From NCBI GenBank assembly GCA_031550615.1, contig JAVBOL010000015.1, positions 1 through 64,000 of the forward strand: a DNA stretch of 64,000 bases, read 5' to 3'. The DNA comes from JAVBOW01 sp031550615. Lineage in GTDB: Bacteria > Bacteroidota > Bacteroidia > Bacteroidales > Rikenellaceae. Made by a program: the position numbers and the translations under genes. Shown here piece by piece: positions 16,879-25,286 of this stretch. Below the pieces are notes generated by a model. The model worked only from the letters and a program-made list of their open reading frames with translations, had not been told where the DNA came from and made no database searches. Within the stretch, counting starts at the first letter, position 1. Each line of letters begins with the position of its first letter.

Positions 16879-17496
16879 TCACTTTCTCAAACGGGCTAAA
16901 ATAGTTTCGATTATCTCTTCTTTCCTGTGCTCCAACATTTCCCTCACATCGGCGTCCGACAGACCCATTGCTTTTTGCAATACAGGCATTGTCAAAAACG
17001 GTGCAACGTTCAGGGAGAGGATCGTAAATATCAGATCGACCGACGAAATCGGACGAATGGCACCTTTTTCGATCTCCTGTTTCAAGAGGGCCTCCAACTG
17101 CATAAAGATGGATTTCGGATATTGCTGCAGTTTACCGGCCAAAGAGCGAAGCCGCTCGGGATTAGACACAAGCTCACTAAATATGAATGGAGGGAGCTTC
17201 GGGTTTTCCTTTAAGAAATCGAAGTGCATTCCGGCCATTTTCGCTATCTTATCCTCAAACAATGTTCCGGAGGAATCCACCGCCAGGATATTCGCAGCTA
17301 TTAACCGTATCTTTTCTTCAAAGACCCTGTCGAACAAATTATCTTTGGTGCGGTAGTAATAATGCACCAAAGCCTGATTGCAACCGGCCAGTTTGGCTAT
17401 CTGCCCCGTGGTCGTCTTTGTGTATCCCTGCTCCAGGAACAGTCTTTCGGCTGCTTCAAGGATCTGATATTCCATGGTTTTATCGTCTGCCTTCAT
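16879..17496 (-). CDS. TetR-family repressor of the efflux operon
   Basis: A 205-residue regulator. Residues about 8-55 form the HTH domain (ILEAAERLFLEQGYTKTTTG, then LAGCNQALVHYYYRTKDNLF). The C-terminal part resembles the CecR-like ligand domain that controls ybh-type operons in E. coli. It is the first gene of the efflux operon, so it probably represses itself and the pump until a substrate binds. A promoter with good -33 and -7 boxes and an inverted repeat across the -7 box lie directly upstream, which is the expected operator arrangement. Confidence 0.88.
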   Translation of the reverse strand: MKADDKTMEYQILEAAERLFLEQGYTKTTTGQIAKLAGCNQALVHYYYRTKDNLFDRVFEEKIRLIAANILAVDSSGTLFEDKIAKMAGMHFDFLKENPKLPPFIFSELVSNPERLRSLAGKLQQYPKSIFMQLEALLKQEIEKGAIRPISSVDLIFTILSLNVAPFLTMPVLQKAMGLSDADVREMLEHRKEEIIETILARLRK

Positions 17497-17507
17497 GGAT
17501 TGGTTTT

Positions 17508-17546
17508 GTTATTTAATCAATCAATTTAATTACAAAGTTAAATAAC
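17508..17546. repeat. Inverted repeat, candidate TetR operator
   Basis: GTTATTTAA at 17508-17516 is the exact reverse complement of TTAAATAAC at 17538-17546. The downstream arm overlaps the -7 box of the TetR promoter. Arm spacing of about 30 bases centre to centre is near three helical turns, so both arms face the same side of the helix. Confidence 0.5.
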
Positions 17547-17563
17547 GCGATCAAATTACCAAA
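17533..17563 (-). promoter_or_regulatory. Promoter of the TetR-efflux operon
   Basis: Read on the minus strand, a -33 TTTG (17560-17563) and a -7 TAACTTTG (17533-17540) are separated by exactly 19 bp. Both fit the Bacteroidetes consensus. The start codon lies 37 bases further on. Confidence 0.75.
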
Positions 17564-17676
17564 TTTTTTCTCTGTGAAATTTGGCTATACCCTCTACGAG
17601 AGGTTTTGGCACATCAGGAATGCCGTTTTTAATACGCCCGACAAGGAGCGGTGAATACGGTAAAGTATCGCAGTCG

Positions 17677-17707
17677 CTTGAACTTCCCGCGAATAGTGTT
17701 AAATTTG
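17677..17707 (+). promoter_or_regulatory. Promoter of the ECF sigma gene
   Basis: -33 CTTG (17677-17680), 19-bp spacer, -7 TAAATTTG (17700-17707), 33 bases before the chosen sigma start. The match is close to the primary-sigma consensus, so basal expression does not need the ECF factor itself. Confidence 0.65.
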
Positions 17708-17739
17708 TTCAGTGGATTTTGCCGCGCGAAGATTGCCGT

Positions 17740-18288
17740 ATGGAGAATATAGCAAGTCAATATGCTGATATCTACCGCACTTATGCAGATTCACTCTTTG
17801 CATACGGTATTGGCATGGGGTTTCCCTCCAACCGGTGCATGGACGCCATCCACGACGTGTTCGTCAGGATGATAGCGAGCGGTCGCGATCCGGCGCAGAT
17901 CGGCAACATGCGCTTCTATCTTCTGCGCAGCCTCAAGAACCGGCTGATCGACATGGGCCGGCAGGACCACGAGGTTTCATTTTCGCTGGCCGGCGAAAAT
18001 TTCCACACCGACGTTTCGGCGCTCGACGATATGATAAACAACGAACAGACGGGATTGCTCGTCTCGCGCGTATCGCAGCTTCTGGCCTCGCTCACCCCGG
18101 GCCAGCGCGAAGCGGTCTACCTGCGCTATATGCAGGATATGGAGTACGACCAGATCGCCTCACTGCTGGGGATCAACGCCGACTCGGCCCGCAAACTGGT
18201 CAGCCGGGCGATGGAGCACATGCGCAGGAGCGGGGTGGGATTCCTGGGGCTGGGACTGTTCATGTTAATGCTGGCGGAGCTACGCTGA
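17740..18288 (+). CDS. ECF-type RNA polymerase sigma factor
   Basis: A 182-residue sigma-70 family protein. Region 2 is seen in YADSLFAYGIGMGF and DAIHDVFVRMI, and region 4 in LTPGQREAVYLRYMQDMEYD, with the HTH segment IASLLGINADSARKLVSRAM. ATG 17740 is preferred because the frame upstream of it overlaps the promoter and encodes nothing sigma-like. The next gene is a FecR anti-sigma factor and the one after is a SusC protein with an STN domain; this order is the classical cell-surface signalling set. A signal from the bound ligand should free this factor to transcribe the uptake genes. Confidence 0.9.
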   Translation: MENIASQYADIYRTYADSLFAYGIGMGFPSNRCMDAIHDVFVRMIASGRDPAQIGNMRFYLLRSLKNRLIDMGRQDHEVSFSLAGENFHTDVSALDDMINNEQTGLLVSRVSQLLASLTPGQREAVYLRYMQDMEYDQIASLLGINADSARKLVSRAMEHMRRSGVGFLGLGLFMLMLAELR

Positions 18289-18330
18289 CACTCGCGCTTT
18301 TTCATTTTTCCTGCAAAAAAATCCGTAAAA

Positions 18331-18387
18331 GGTGTCCACAAAAAAGGACACCCGCCGTCTTATAGTAAAGAGCTATTTAAAGACGGC
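18331..18387 (+). promoter_or_regulatory. Two hairpins between sigma and fecR genes
   Basis: GGTGTCC (18331-18337) pairs with GGACACC (18346-18352) around an A-rich loop, and GCCGTCTT (18354-18361) pairs with AAGACGGC (18380-18387). No T-run follows either. They could be a weak attenuator, an RNA processing site or the target promoter of the ECF factor. Which is not decidable from one sequence. Confidence 0.4.
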
Positions 18388-18392
18388 CAGTT

Positions 18393-19526
18393 ATGACCCA
18401 GGAAAAGAAATACAGACAGGGCGACTTCCTTTCCGACGAGCGCTTCATCCTCTGGAGGCTTTACCGCGACCCGGAATCGGAAACCTATTGGCAGGCGTTC
18501 GCCGCCTCGCACCCCGAAGCGCGCGAAGCGCTGGAATCAGCCATTCGCACCTTCTCTGCCATACGCATCAACGACCGGGGCATGACGGCCAGCGAGTCGG
18601 CCCTGCTTTGGGAGCGCATCGCAAATAACGCGCGGCGGCGGCGTCTCCGCCGGCTTGCGATTCGTTATGCTGCAGCGGGGTGTGCAGCGATTGCGGTCAT
18701 CTCGGGCATTATATTTTTCCCGTCCGCCGACAGGGAGCTTCTGACCGGGGCGACCATTACGGGAGTGGTTGCGGAAGCCGGGCAGATCAGGCTCGTTTCG
18801 GACGGCGTGGTGGAGTTGTTCGACGAGGACGCCAACATAGATTTCGCCGGGGAGCGCGCCGCAGCCTCCGCACAGGCGGAAAACAGGTTGACCGTGCCTT
18901 ACGGCAAGCGCGCGCATGTGGTGCTGGCCGACGGATCGAAGGTGTGGGTCAACGCGGGCAGCGAATTGGCTTTCCCGTCGGTTTTCGACACAGGCCGCCG
19001 CACGGTGGAGGTCGTGTGCGGCGAGATATTCATCGACGTGACCAAAGATCCGAAGCGGCCTTTCACGGTGCTTACGCCGGAGTTCGAAGTCGAGGTGCTG
19101 GGCACGAGTTTCGACGTTTCGGTCTATCCCGACGCCGCAACCAGGCACGTCGCCCTTGTCGAGGGGCATGTGTCGATCCGCAACGGCAGCCAGAGCCACG
19201 AGCTCTCGCCGGGCGAGTTATTCAGCCTCGATGCGTCGGGCGGTGTGGTGTCGCGCCCCGGCGACCTGCATGAGTATTATTCCTGGAAAGAGGGGATCCT
19301 GGTGCTCGACGGCACGCCGATCTCGGAGATACTGACCAAAGTAGGCCGTTACTACAACATAACATTCAGTTATGACGGTTCGCTGCTGGCTTCCCGCACC
19401 TGCTCGGGTAAGCTGATCCTCTCTGACGACTTCGATGACATGCTTTCGGTGCTGTGCTCCATTTCGGGTACGACTTTCCGCAAAGAGGGCGACAAAGTGT
19501 TCATCGAGGAGAGCGACAAACACTGA
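18393..19526 (+). CDS. FecR-family anti-sigma factor
   Basis: A 377-residue inner-membrane protein. An N-terminal cytoplasmic part (about 1-85) is followed by one helix (AAAGCAAIAVISGIIFF) and a periplasmic FecR domain: RLTVPYGKRAHVVLADGSKV, WVNAGSELAFPSVF and VLGTSFDVSVYPD. A C-terminal DUF4974-like domain ends at residue 377 (GTPISEILTKVGRYYNITFSY). It should hold the ECF factor inactive and receive the signal from the STN domain of the SusC protein encoded next. Start ATG 18393 lies 104 bases after sigma. Confidence 0.9.
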   Translation: MTQEKKYRQGDFLSDERFILWRLYRDPESETYWQAFAASHPEAREALESAIRTFSAIRINDRGMTASESALLWERIANNARRRRLRRLAIRYAAAGCAAIAVISGIIFFPSADRELLTGATITGVVAEAGQIRLVSDGVVELFDEDANIDFAGERAAASAQAENRLTVPYGKRAHVVLADGSKVWVNAGSELAFPSVFDTGRRTVEVVCGEIFIDVTKDPKRPFTVLTPEFEVEVLGTSFDVSVYPDAATRHVALVEGHVSIRNGSQSHELSPGELFSLDASGGVVSRPGDLHEYYSWKEGILVLDGTPISEILTKVGRYYNITFSYDGSLLASRTCSGKLILSDDFDDMLSVLCSISGTTFRKEGDKVFIEESDKH

Positions 19527-19579
19527 CCGCATTCCCGCAAAGGTTTTCGAATACAAGGACATTAATCTATCTTAAGAAT

Positions 19580-22500
19580 ATGAGGACACAGCTACGACAG
19601 CCAAAATGCGTGCGAAGTGTGGTTTTCATCGTGACGGCGCTTTTGCTGTCCACCCCGACGCGCTCCGCAGCCGCCGGCGACCTGCCGCCTATCGTGATGG
19701 ACAACGCGACCATCGGCCAGGTACTTTCGCACATAGAAAAGGTCAGCGATTACGTATTCGTGATCGCCGACGACGTGAAACCGAGCATGGGTATGCGCAT
19801 CAATATCAACACGCCCAGGGCCGGGATCGGCTCGATACTCACCGCGGTGCTCCGCAACGCCGGCGCAGGATTCACCGTCACAGGCAACCAGGTGGCCATC
19901 TTCCGCTCACCCGGCGTCAGCATGCCGCAGGAGGGTCAGCAGTTGCGCCCCGTTATCAGGGGCAGTGTCACCGACCAGAAAGGCAGCCCTCTGCAAAGCG
20001 TAGGGGTTACCATAAGCGGCAACCCCACGCACGGCACGATCACCGACCGCGAGGGACACTACACGATAACGGCAGCCCCGGGCGACACGCTCGTCTTTCG
20101 CTTCATTGGCATGGGTGAGCAAAAGCGTGCGGTCGCCGCGGGCGTCGCGCAGATCGACGTAAAGATGACCGAATCGCGCACCCAGATCGCAGAGGTGGTG
20201 GTGTCCACAGGTCTTTTCACGCGCGACCTGCCCACCTACACCGGGTCGGTCACGCACTTTTCGCGCGAACAGCTCACCATGCTCAACAACCGCAACCTTA
20301 TGATGAGCCTTTCGCTGCTCGACCCCTCGATCTCCATCCCGATGGATATCGAAATGGGCTCGAATCCCAACATTGCGCCCAAGATCGAGATACGCGGCCA
20401 GGGCGGCGGGTTGATACAGGGCGTACAGGACGAATTCTCGACCGACCCAAACCAACCGCTGCTGGTGCTCAACGGGGTCGAAGTGCCCCTGAGCCGCCTC
20501 TACGACCTTGACCTGAACCGCATCGAGTCGGTGGCCATCCTCAAAGACGCCGGGTCGACCGCGATCTACGGTTCGCGCGGCGCCAACGGGGTCATAGTCG
20601 TGGAGACCACCAAACCCCGGCAGGGTGGATACCACATATATTATAACGGCACTTTTGCCATAGACACGCCCGACCTGTCGGTCTACAACCTTATGGACGC
20701 CGCCGAAAAACTCGAATTCGAGCGTGTGTCTGGGCTTTACAGTTGGGACAGTTGGGGGCGCGAGAGCGACGCTATAACGCAATCCGAATTGGACAGGCTC
20801 TACAACACCCGGCTTGCCGACATACGCCGCGGCGTGGACACCGACTGGCTGGGCGAACCCCTGCGCACGGCGTTCTCGCAGACCAACTCGGTAAGGGTCA
20901 GCGGCGGAAGCCAGGAAATGCAGGTGGACGTGGGCGCCATGTACGGACGCCAGAACGGCGTGATGAAAGGCTCCGGGCGCGACCGTTGGGGAGGCAACAT
21001 GATGCTTGCCTACCGCGCGGGCAAACTGGTGGTGTCGAATTACACGGACGTAACCGGTTACAACTCGGAGGAAAGCCCCTACGGAGGTTTTTCCAACTGG
21101 GCCAAAGCCAATCCCTATTTCCGCATGCTCAACCGCGAGGGTAAACCCGACATGTGGCTGCAGGAGCGCAAGGAGGACGACCTGAGCGTCATATACAATG
21201 TCGAAAACCCGCTCTGGAACGCCTCGCTGGAAAGCCGCGACGAAGCCTCGAACCTCAACATCACCAACAGTCTGCAGGTGCAGTTCCGCCCCAGCGAATC
21301 GCTGATGATATCAGGGCGCTTCAACATACTCTACGACAACACGAGCTCGGAGCAGTTCGTAGACCCTCAAGACACCCGTTTTCGCGACATCGAAATGGAG
21401 AGGAAGGGCAGCTACCGCAACACCGAGAGCAAGTGGACGCGCTATACCGGCTCCTTCAACCTCTCCTACGGACGCACCTTCAACTTGCACACGGTCGGGG
21501 CGCAGGCCTACCTGCAATTGGATTCGCAGAACACCCACAGCCTGATAACCGAGGCCGAGGGTTTCCCGTACGGGGTGATCGGCACGCCGAATACCGCCAA
21601 CAGTTACCGCCGCGAATCGAAACCGGGCTACAACAGCGGCATCAGGCGTTCGCTGGGCGCACTGGCGACCTTCAACTACAATTACGACCGCCGCTACCTG
21701 CTCGATCTGACCTACCGCATCGACGGGGCCACGACATTCGGCTCGGACGAGCTCTACAATCCATTCTGGTCGGCGGGCGTGGGCTGGAACATCGACAGCG
21801 AGCATTTCGCCCAAAACTGGAAGTGGGCGGAAATGTTCAGGATAACGGCCACGATAGGCACGACCGGCAACCAGAATATCGGCACGGTCTATTCGCAGAG
21901 CATCTACCGTTACAGCATAAACAACAACGTCTTCGGGCAGGGGCTCAACCTGGACGCCCTCGGCGCGCCGGGCATACCCTGGCAGGTAAACCACAAAATG
22001 AGCGCGAAGGTAGAGATGCGCACCATGCACGGACGCCTGTCGTTGCGCGGCGAGGTCTACCGCGAGAAGACAAGCCCGCTGATCGTAAAGCTGGCCCAGC
22101 TGCCCTCGACCGGCCTGTCGGAATATCCCATGCACCTGGGCTACCTCGACAACAGGGGCGTGGAGTTCAACGTAATGTTCTCGCCTATACAGAACACCCA
22201 GCGCCGCATCGTCTGGACGGTCGCGATCAACGGGGCATACAGGACCAGCCGGTACGGGGGCCTTACCGACATGCTCGACGAGATGAATCAACAGATGCGC
22301 GCCAGCTCGACGCTCATCCAGTACCGCGACGGACACAGCCCCTCGTCGATCTGGGCCGTACGCTCCCGCGGGATCGATCCGGCCTCCGGACGGGAGATCT
22401 TCGTCAACAAGGACGGCACGCTCACCTTCGAGTACGACGCCAACCAGATGGTGCAGGTGGGCGACTCCCGCCCCGACCTGGAGGGAAACATATACACCAA

Positions 22501-22939
22501 TTTCCGTTACCGCAACCTGACCGTGGCGCTGGGATTCCGCTACTCTTTCGGCGGCGACGTCTACAACCAGGCGCTTTTCGACAAGGTCGAGAATATAACC
22601 GCCGCGCAGTTGATCTACAACCAGGACAGGCGGGCGCTGTACGACCGCTGGAAGCAGCCGGGCGACGTAGCCAAATACCGTTCGGTGGAGCTCACCGGCG
22701 GCAACTCGCCCAAAACATCCCGGTTCGTGCAGAAGAACAACTTTTTGAACGCCACCTCATTCAATGCCGCTTACGAGCTGCGCAACAATCCGTGGCTGGT
22801 GCGCAACCTCGCGATACAGGGCCTTACAGTCAGCTTCACCACCGCCGAAGTGTTCAGGCTCGAAACCTCTAAGTACGAGCGCGGCACGAGCTACCCCTTC
22901 GCGCGCAGCTATTCCCTCGGTGTGAGCCTGAATTTCTAA
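19580..22939 (+). CDS. SusC/RagA TonB-dependent transporter with STN domain
   Basis: An 1119-residue outer-membrane protein. After a signal peptide (cut near RSAAAGD) it has an STN domain (about residues 38-110), a carboxypeptidase-regulatory-like beta-sandwich (about 118-190, RGSVTDQKGSPLQSVGVTI), the plug (from VVVSTGLFTRD) and a 22-strand barrel. AGSTAIYGSRGANGVIVVE is the SusC hallmark. The STN domain means this transporter also signals to the FecR protein encoded upstream. ATG 19580 lies 53 bases after fecR and gives the signal peptide; upstream in-frame codons overlap fecR. The partner SusD gene follows after 21 bases. The substrate is not evident. Confidence 0.92.
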   Translation: MRTQLRQPKCVRSVVFIVTALLLSTPTRSAAAGDLPPIVMDNATIGQVLSHIEKVSDYVFVIADDVKPSMGMRININTPRAGIGSILTAVLRNAGAGFTVTGNQVAIFRSPGVSMPQEGQQLRPVIRGSVTDQKGSPLQSVGVTISGNPTHGTITDREGHYTITAAPGDTLVFRFIGMGEQKRAVAAGVAQIDVKMTESRTQIAEVVVSTGLFTRDLPTYTGSVTHFSREQLTMLNNRNLMMSLSLLDPSISIPMDIEMGSNPNIAPKIEIRGQGGGLIQGVQDEFSTDPNQPLLVLNGVEVPLSRLYDLDLNRIESVAILKDAGSTAIYGSRGANGVIVVETTKPRQGGYHIYYNGTFAIDTPDLSVYNLMDAAEKLEFERVSGLYSWDSWGRESDAITQSELDRLYNTRLADIRRGVDTDWLGEPLRTAFSQTNSVRVSGGSQEMQVDVGAMYGRQNGVMKGSGRDRWGGNMMLAYRAGKLVVSNYTDVTGYNSEESPYGGFSNWAKANPYFRMLNREGKPDMWLQERKEDDLSVIYNVENPLWNASLESRDEASNLNITNSLQVQFRPSESLMISGRFNILYDNTSSEQFVDPQDTRFRDIEMERKGSYRNTESKWTRYTGSFNLSYGRTFNLHTVGAQAYLQLDSQNTHSLITEAEGFPYGVIGTPNTANSYRRESKPGYNSGIRRSLGALATFNYNYDRRYLLDLTYRIDGATTFGSDELYNPFWSAGVGWNIDSEHFAQNWKWAEMFRITATIGTTGNQNIGTVYSQSIYRYSINNNVFGQGLNLDALGAPGIPWQVNHKMSAKVEMRTMHGRLSLRGEVYREKTSPLIVKLAQLPSTGLSEYPMHLGYLDNRGVEFNVMFSPIQNTQRRIVWTVAINGAYRTSRYGGLTDMLDEMNQQMRASSTLIQYRDGHSPSSIWAVRSRGIDPASGREIFVNKDGTLTFEYDANQMVQVGDSRPDLEGNIYTNFRYRNLTVALGFRYSFGGDVYNQALFDKVENITAAQLIYNQDRRALYDRWKQPGDVAKYRSVELTGGNSPKTSRFVQKNNFLNATSFNAAYELRNNPWLVRNLAIQGLTVSFTTAEVFRLETSKYERGTSYPFARSYSLGVSLNF

Positions 22940-22960
22940 CAGCCTTAAGAAAAAGAAATT

Positions 22961-24418
22961 ATGAGAACTCTCGTGAATATAAAAACCGCACTGGCCCTGC
23001 TGCTGCTCATACCGACCGTGTCGGGATGCGACGAGTGGCTTAGCGCCGACCCCGAGGACAAGGTGCTCGAAGACCAGGTTTTCCGCAATGAGGGCAATAT
23101 ACAAAGGGCGCTTAACGGCATCTACCTCAAGATGGGCGAGAATACCCTCTACGGGCTCAACCTGAGCGTCTTCGTACCCGAGTTACAGGCCCAGACCTAC
23201 AATATACCCGCCGCTGTGATAGACAACACCCCCAAAGGGCTGATCGCCCAATATGATTATCTGGACGGGGACGTGATACTGCTATTCAGTAATATATGGG
23301 CCTACGCCTATGGCCTCATATTGGAAACCAACCTGTTCCTGAAGAACATAGACAAGGTCGGGCCCGGGATCATAACCGACGCGAAGCGTGAACTGCTCAC
23401 GGGCGAGGCCTACGCTGCGCGCGCCTACATGCATTTCGACCTGCTGCGCCTTTTCGGTCCGGTCTACGCCACCGATCCCGACGCCGTGTCGATCCCCTAC
23501 TACACCAAACCGGGCAACGAGTGGCAAACCCGTAAAAAAGCCTCCGAGATCATAGCGCTCGTCCTGGCGGACATAGACACCGCGCTGGGTCTGCTTGCGG
23601 GCGATCCGGTCCTTACCGAGGGTGTGCGCAAAGCGGACGGCGACTTTTACGCATGGCGCAACCGCCGCCTTAATTACTACGCCGTGCAGGCGCTCAAGGC
23701 GCGGGTGCTTATGTACAAGGGCGACAAGGCACAGGCCGCAAGCATCGCCCGCAGCCTGATCGACGACGCGGATTTCGGGACTCATTTCCCGTGGGCCGAC
23801 CCCGAAAAGGTGCTGCAAAAGGATACACCGGATATGGTATTCTCCGACGAGGTGCTCTTCGGGGTGCATGTGCAGAGCATGTACCTGAACCGCGATTCCT
23901 ATTTCTCGCCCGCCAGTTTCTCCGAAAGCGAAGTGCTCGCCATGGCGGAGGGCAACATGAAATATTATTTCGGCAATAATGTCGGCGACAACGACCAGAT
24001 CGTGCCCGACTACCGCTTCAGGAATTGGGAGCGATACAAGAATCCCGAATATTACCTGCCCGTCAAGTTCCGCAAGCCCAACAAAAAGGCCGACTTCAGC
24101 TATTTCATGCCGCTGATACGCAAGTCTGAGCTCTACCTGATCGCCGCCGAGGGCGAGGGCGCACCTTCGGCCGTGGACGCTATCCGAACCCACCGCGGCC
24201 TGAAAACCCTCCAGGAGGAGATGGGCGACAGCTACGACCTGCAGCAACAGATCGGCATCGAATTCTTCAAGGAAACATACGGCGAAGGGCAGTATTTCTT
24301 CTACTTCAAGCGCCGCAACCAGCCGGAGATAAGAAATATGGACGGCAAAGGCGAGATGGTGACGATGAATGAAACGACATATATTGTCCCGGTGCCCGCC
24401 ACCGAAACGGACAAATAA
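22961..24418 (+). CDS. SusD/RagB-family surface lipoprotein
   Basis: A 485-residue lipoprotein (lipobox VSGC, then DEWLSADPEDKVLEDQVF) with the SusD/RagB fold, including the TPR-like helices and the conserved LTGEAYAARAYMHFDLLRLF. The C-terminal part ends with YIVPVPATE, close to the IP-x-E motif at the end of many SusD proteins. SusD forms a lid over SusC and delivers ligand to it. Its place directly behind the SusC gene is standard. No CAZyme or peptidase gene lies next to the pair, so the ligand may not be a polysaccharide. Confidence 0.9.
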   Translation: MRTLVNIKTALALLLLIPTVSGCDEWLSADPEDKVLEDQVFRNEGNIQRALNGIYLKMGENTLYGLNLSVFVPELQAQTYNIPAAVIDNTPKGLIAQYDYLDGDVILLFSNIWAYAYGLILETNLFLKNIDKVGPGIITDAKRELLTGEAYAARAYMHFDLLRLFGPVYATDPDAVSIPYYTKPGNEWQTRKKASEIIALVLADIDTALGLLAGDPVLTEGVRKADGDFYAWRNRRLNYYAVQALKARVLMYKGDKAQAASIARSLIDDADFGTHFPWADPEKVLQKDTPDMVFSDEVLFGVHVQSMYLNRDSYFSPASFSESEVLAMAEGNMKYYFGNNVGDNDQIVPDYRFRNWERYKNPEYYLPVKFRKPNKKADFSYFMPLIRKSELYLIAAEGEGAPSAVDAIRTHRGLKTLQEEMGDSYDLQQQIGIEFFKETYGEGQYFFYFKRRNQPEIRNMDGKGEMVTMNETTYIVPVPATETDK

Positions 24419-24442
24419 TCCGCTAACCTCTCAAAAACTTTC

Positions 24443-25276
24443 ATGGCAATGAAAAAAAGAGCTTATATCCTCGCTATCCTGCCGGCGCTCATGCTCGCGG
24501 GATGCCACCAGGATGAGATAGAGGTTTACGACGGTAAGGCCAATATCTACTTCCTCTATAAAATGTGGCCCACGTCGGGTTTCGGGATGACCACCCCGCT
24601 CGAATTCGAAGGGCGCACGCTTTCGCTCGAAGCGAAGTTTTCCGAGGCCCAGGACAGCATTATACACTCCTTTGCCTTTATCGACGAGCAGGAGCGACTC
24701 GATACGACATTCATTCCCGTAAGGCTGATAGGGCAACTCTCCGACCGCAGCCGCAAGATAGCCTACCGCATTAACCCGGGAAGCGGGTCGGCTGTGGAAG
24801 GCACCGATTTCAGAGTGCTCGACGCCTTCATCCCGGCAGGGAAGACCGCCGGGGGCATTGTGGTCGAACTCGCGCGCGACAACCTCACCGAAGGGCGCCA
24901 CCTGCAGATAGACTTCGAGCTGCTGGCCAACGAAGACTTCGGGATCGATTACCGGAAGATCGAGCGCAGCACCGCCGATACGACCCTCGTGTCGACGACC
25001 ACCTTCCGGCTCTGGTTCAACGACGAGTTGCCGCCGCCCGCAAACTGGGATTTCAGCTATGCGAGCTATCTGGGCACGTGGTCGGCTAAAAAGGCCCACC
25101 TGCTGGTCGAGCAGTTCAACATCACGTGGGAGGCCCTCTACGATCCGCCGCATCCGGCCTATATCGTGTCATGGGGTGGCCAGCTCAAGCGTTACCTGGC
25201 CAAGATGGCCGACGAGAACAACCCCGTAATGGAAGCGGACGGCATAACGCCGATGGAGGCCGGACCGGATGCATAA
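24443..25276 (+). CDS. DUF4843 surface lipoprotein
   Basis: A 277-residue lipoprotein (lipobox LAGC) that I recognise as DUF4843: an early YDGKANIYFLYKMW, then RLIGQLSDRSRKIAYRI, GSAVEGTDFRVLDAFIPAG and a final FNDELPPPANWDF. These are calx-beta-like strands. A second ATG two codons downstream could also be the start. DUF4843 proteins occur in Bacteroidetes between SusD genes and PKD-like lipoproteins, and probably belong to the surface complex. No enzymatic motif is visible. Confidence 0.8.
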   Translation: MAMKKRAYILAILPALMLAGCHQDEIEVYDGKANIYFLYKMWPTSGFGMTTPLEFEGRTLSLEAKFSEAQDSIIHSFAFIDEQERLDTTFIPVRLIGQLSDRSRKIAYRINPGSGSAVEGTDFRVLDAFIPAGKTAGGIVVELARDNLTEGRHLQIDFELLANEDFGIDYRKIERSTADTTLVSTTTFRLWFNDELPPPANWDFSYASYLGTWSAKKAHLLVEQFNITWEALYDPPHPAYIVSWGGQLKRYLAKMADENNPVMEADGITPMEAGPDA

Positions 25277-25286
25277 ACGTTAAAAA

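Noticed and set aside
21154..22872. 572-codon plus-strand frame inside the SusC gene
   Set aside because: Arg-, Gly- and Pro-rich shadow of the barrel region; the SusC frame has full family homology.
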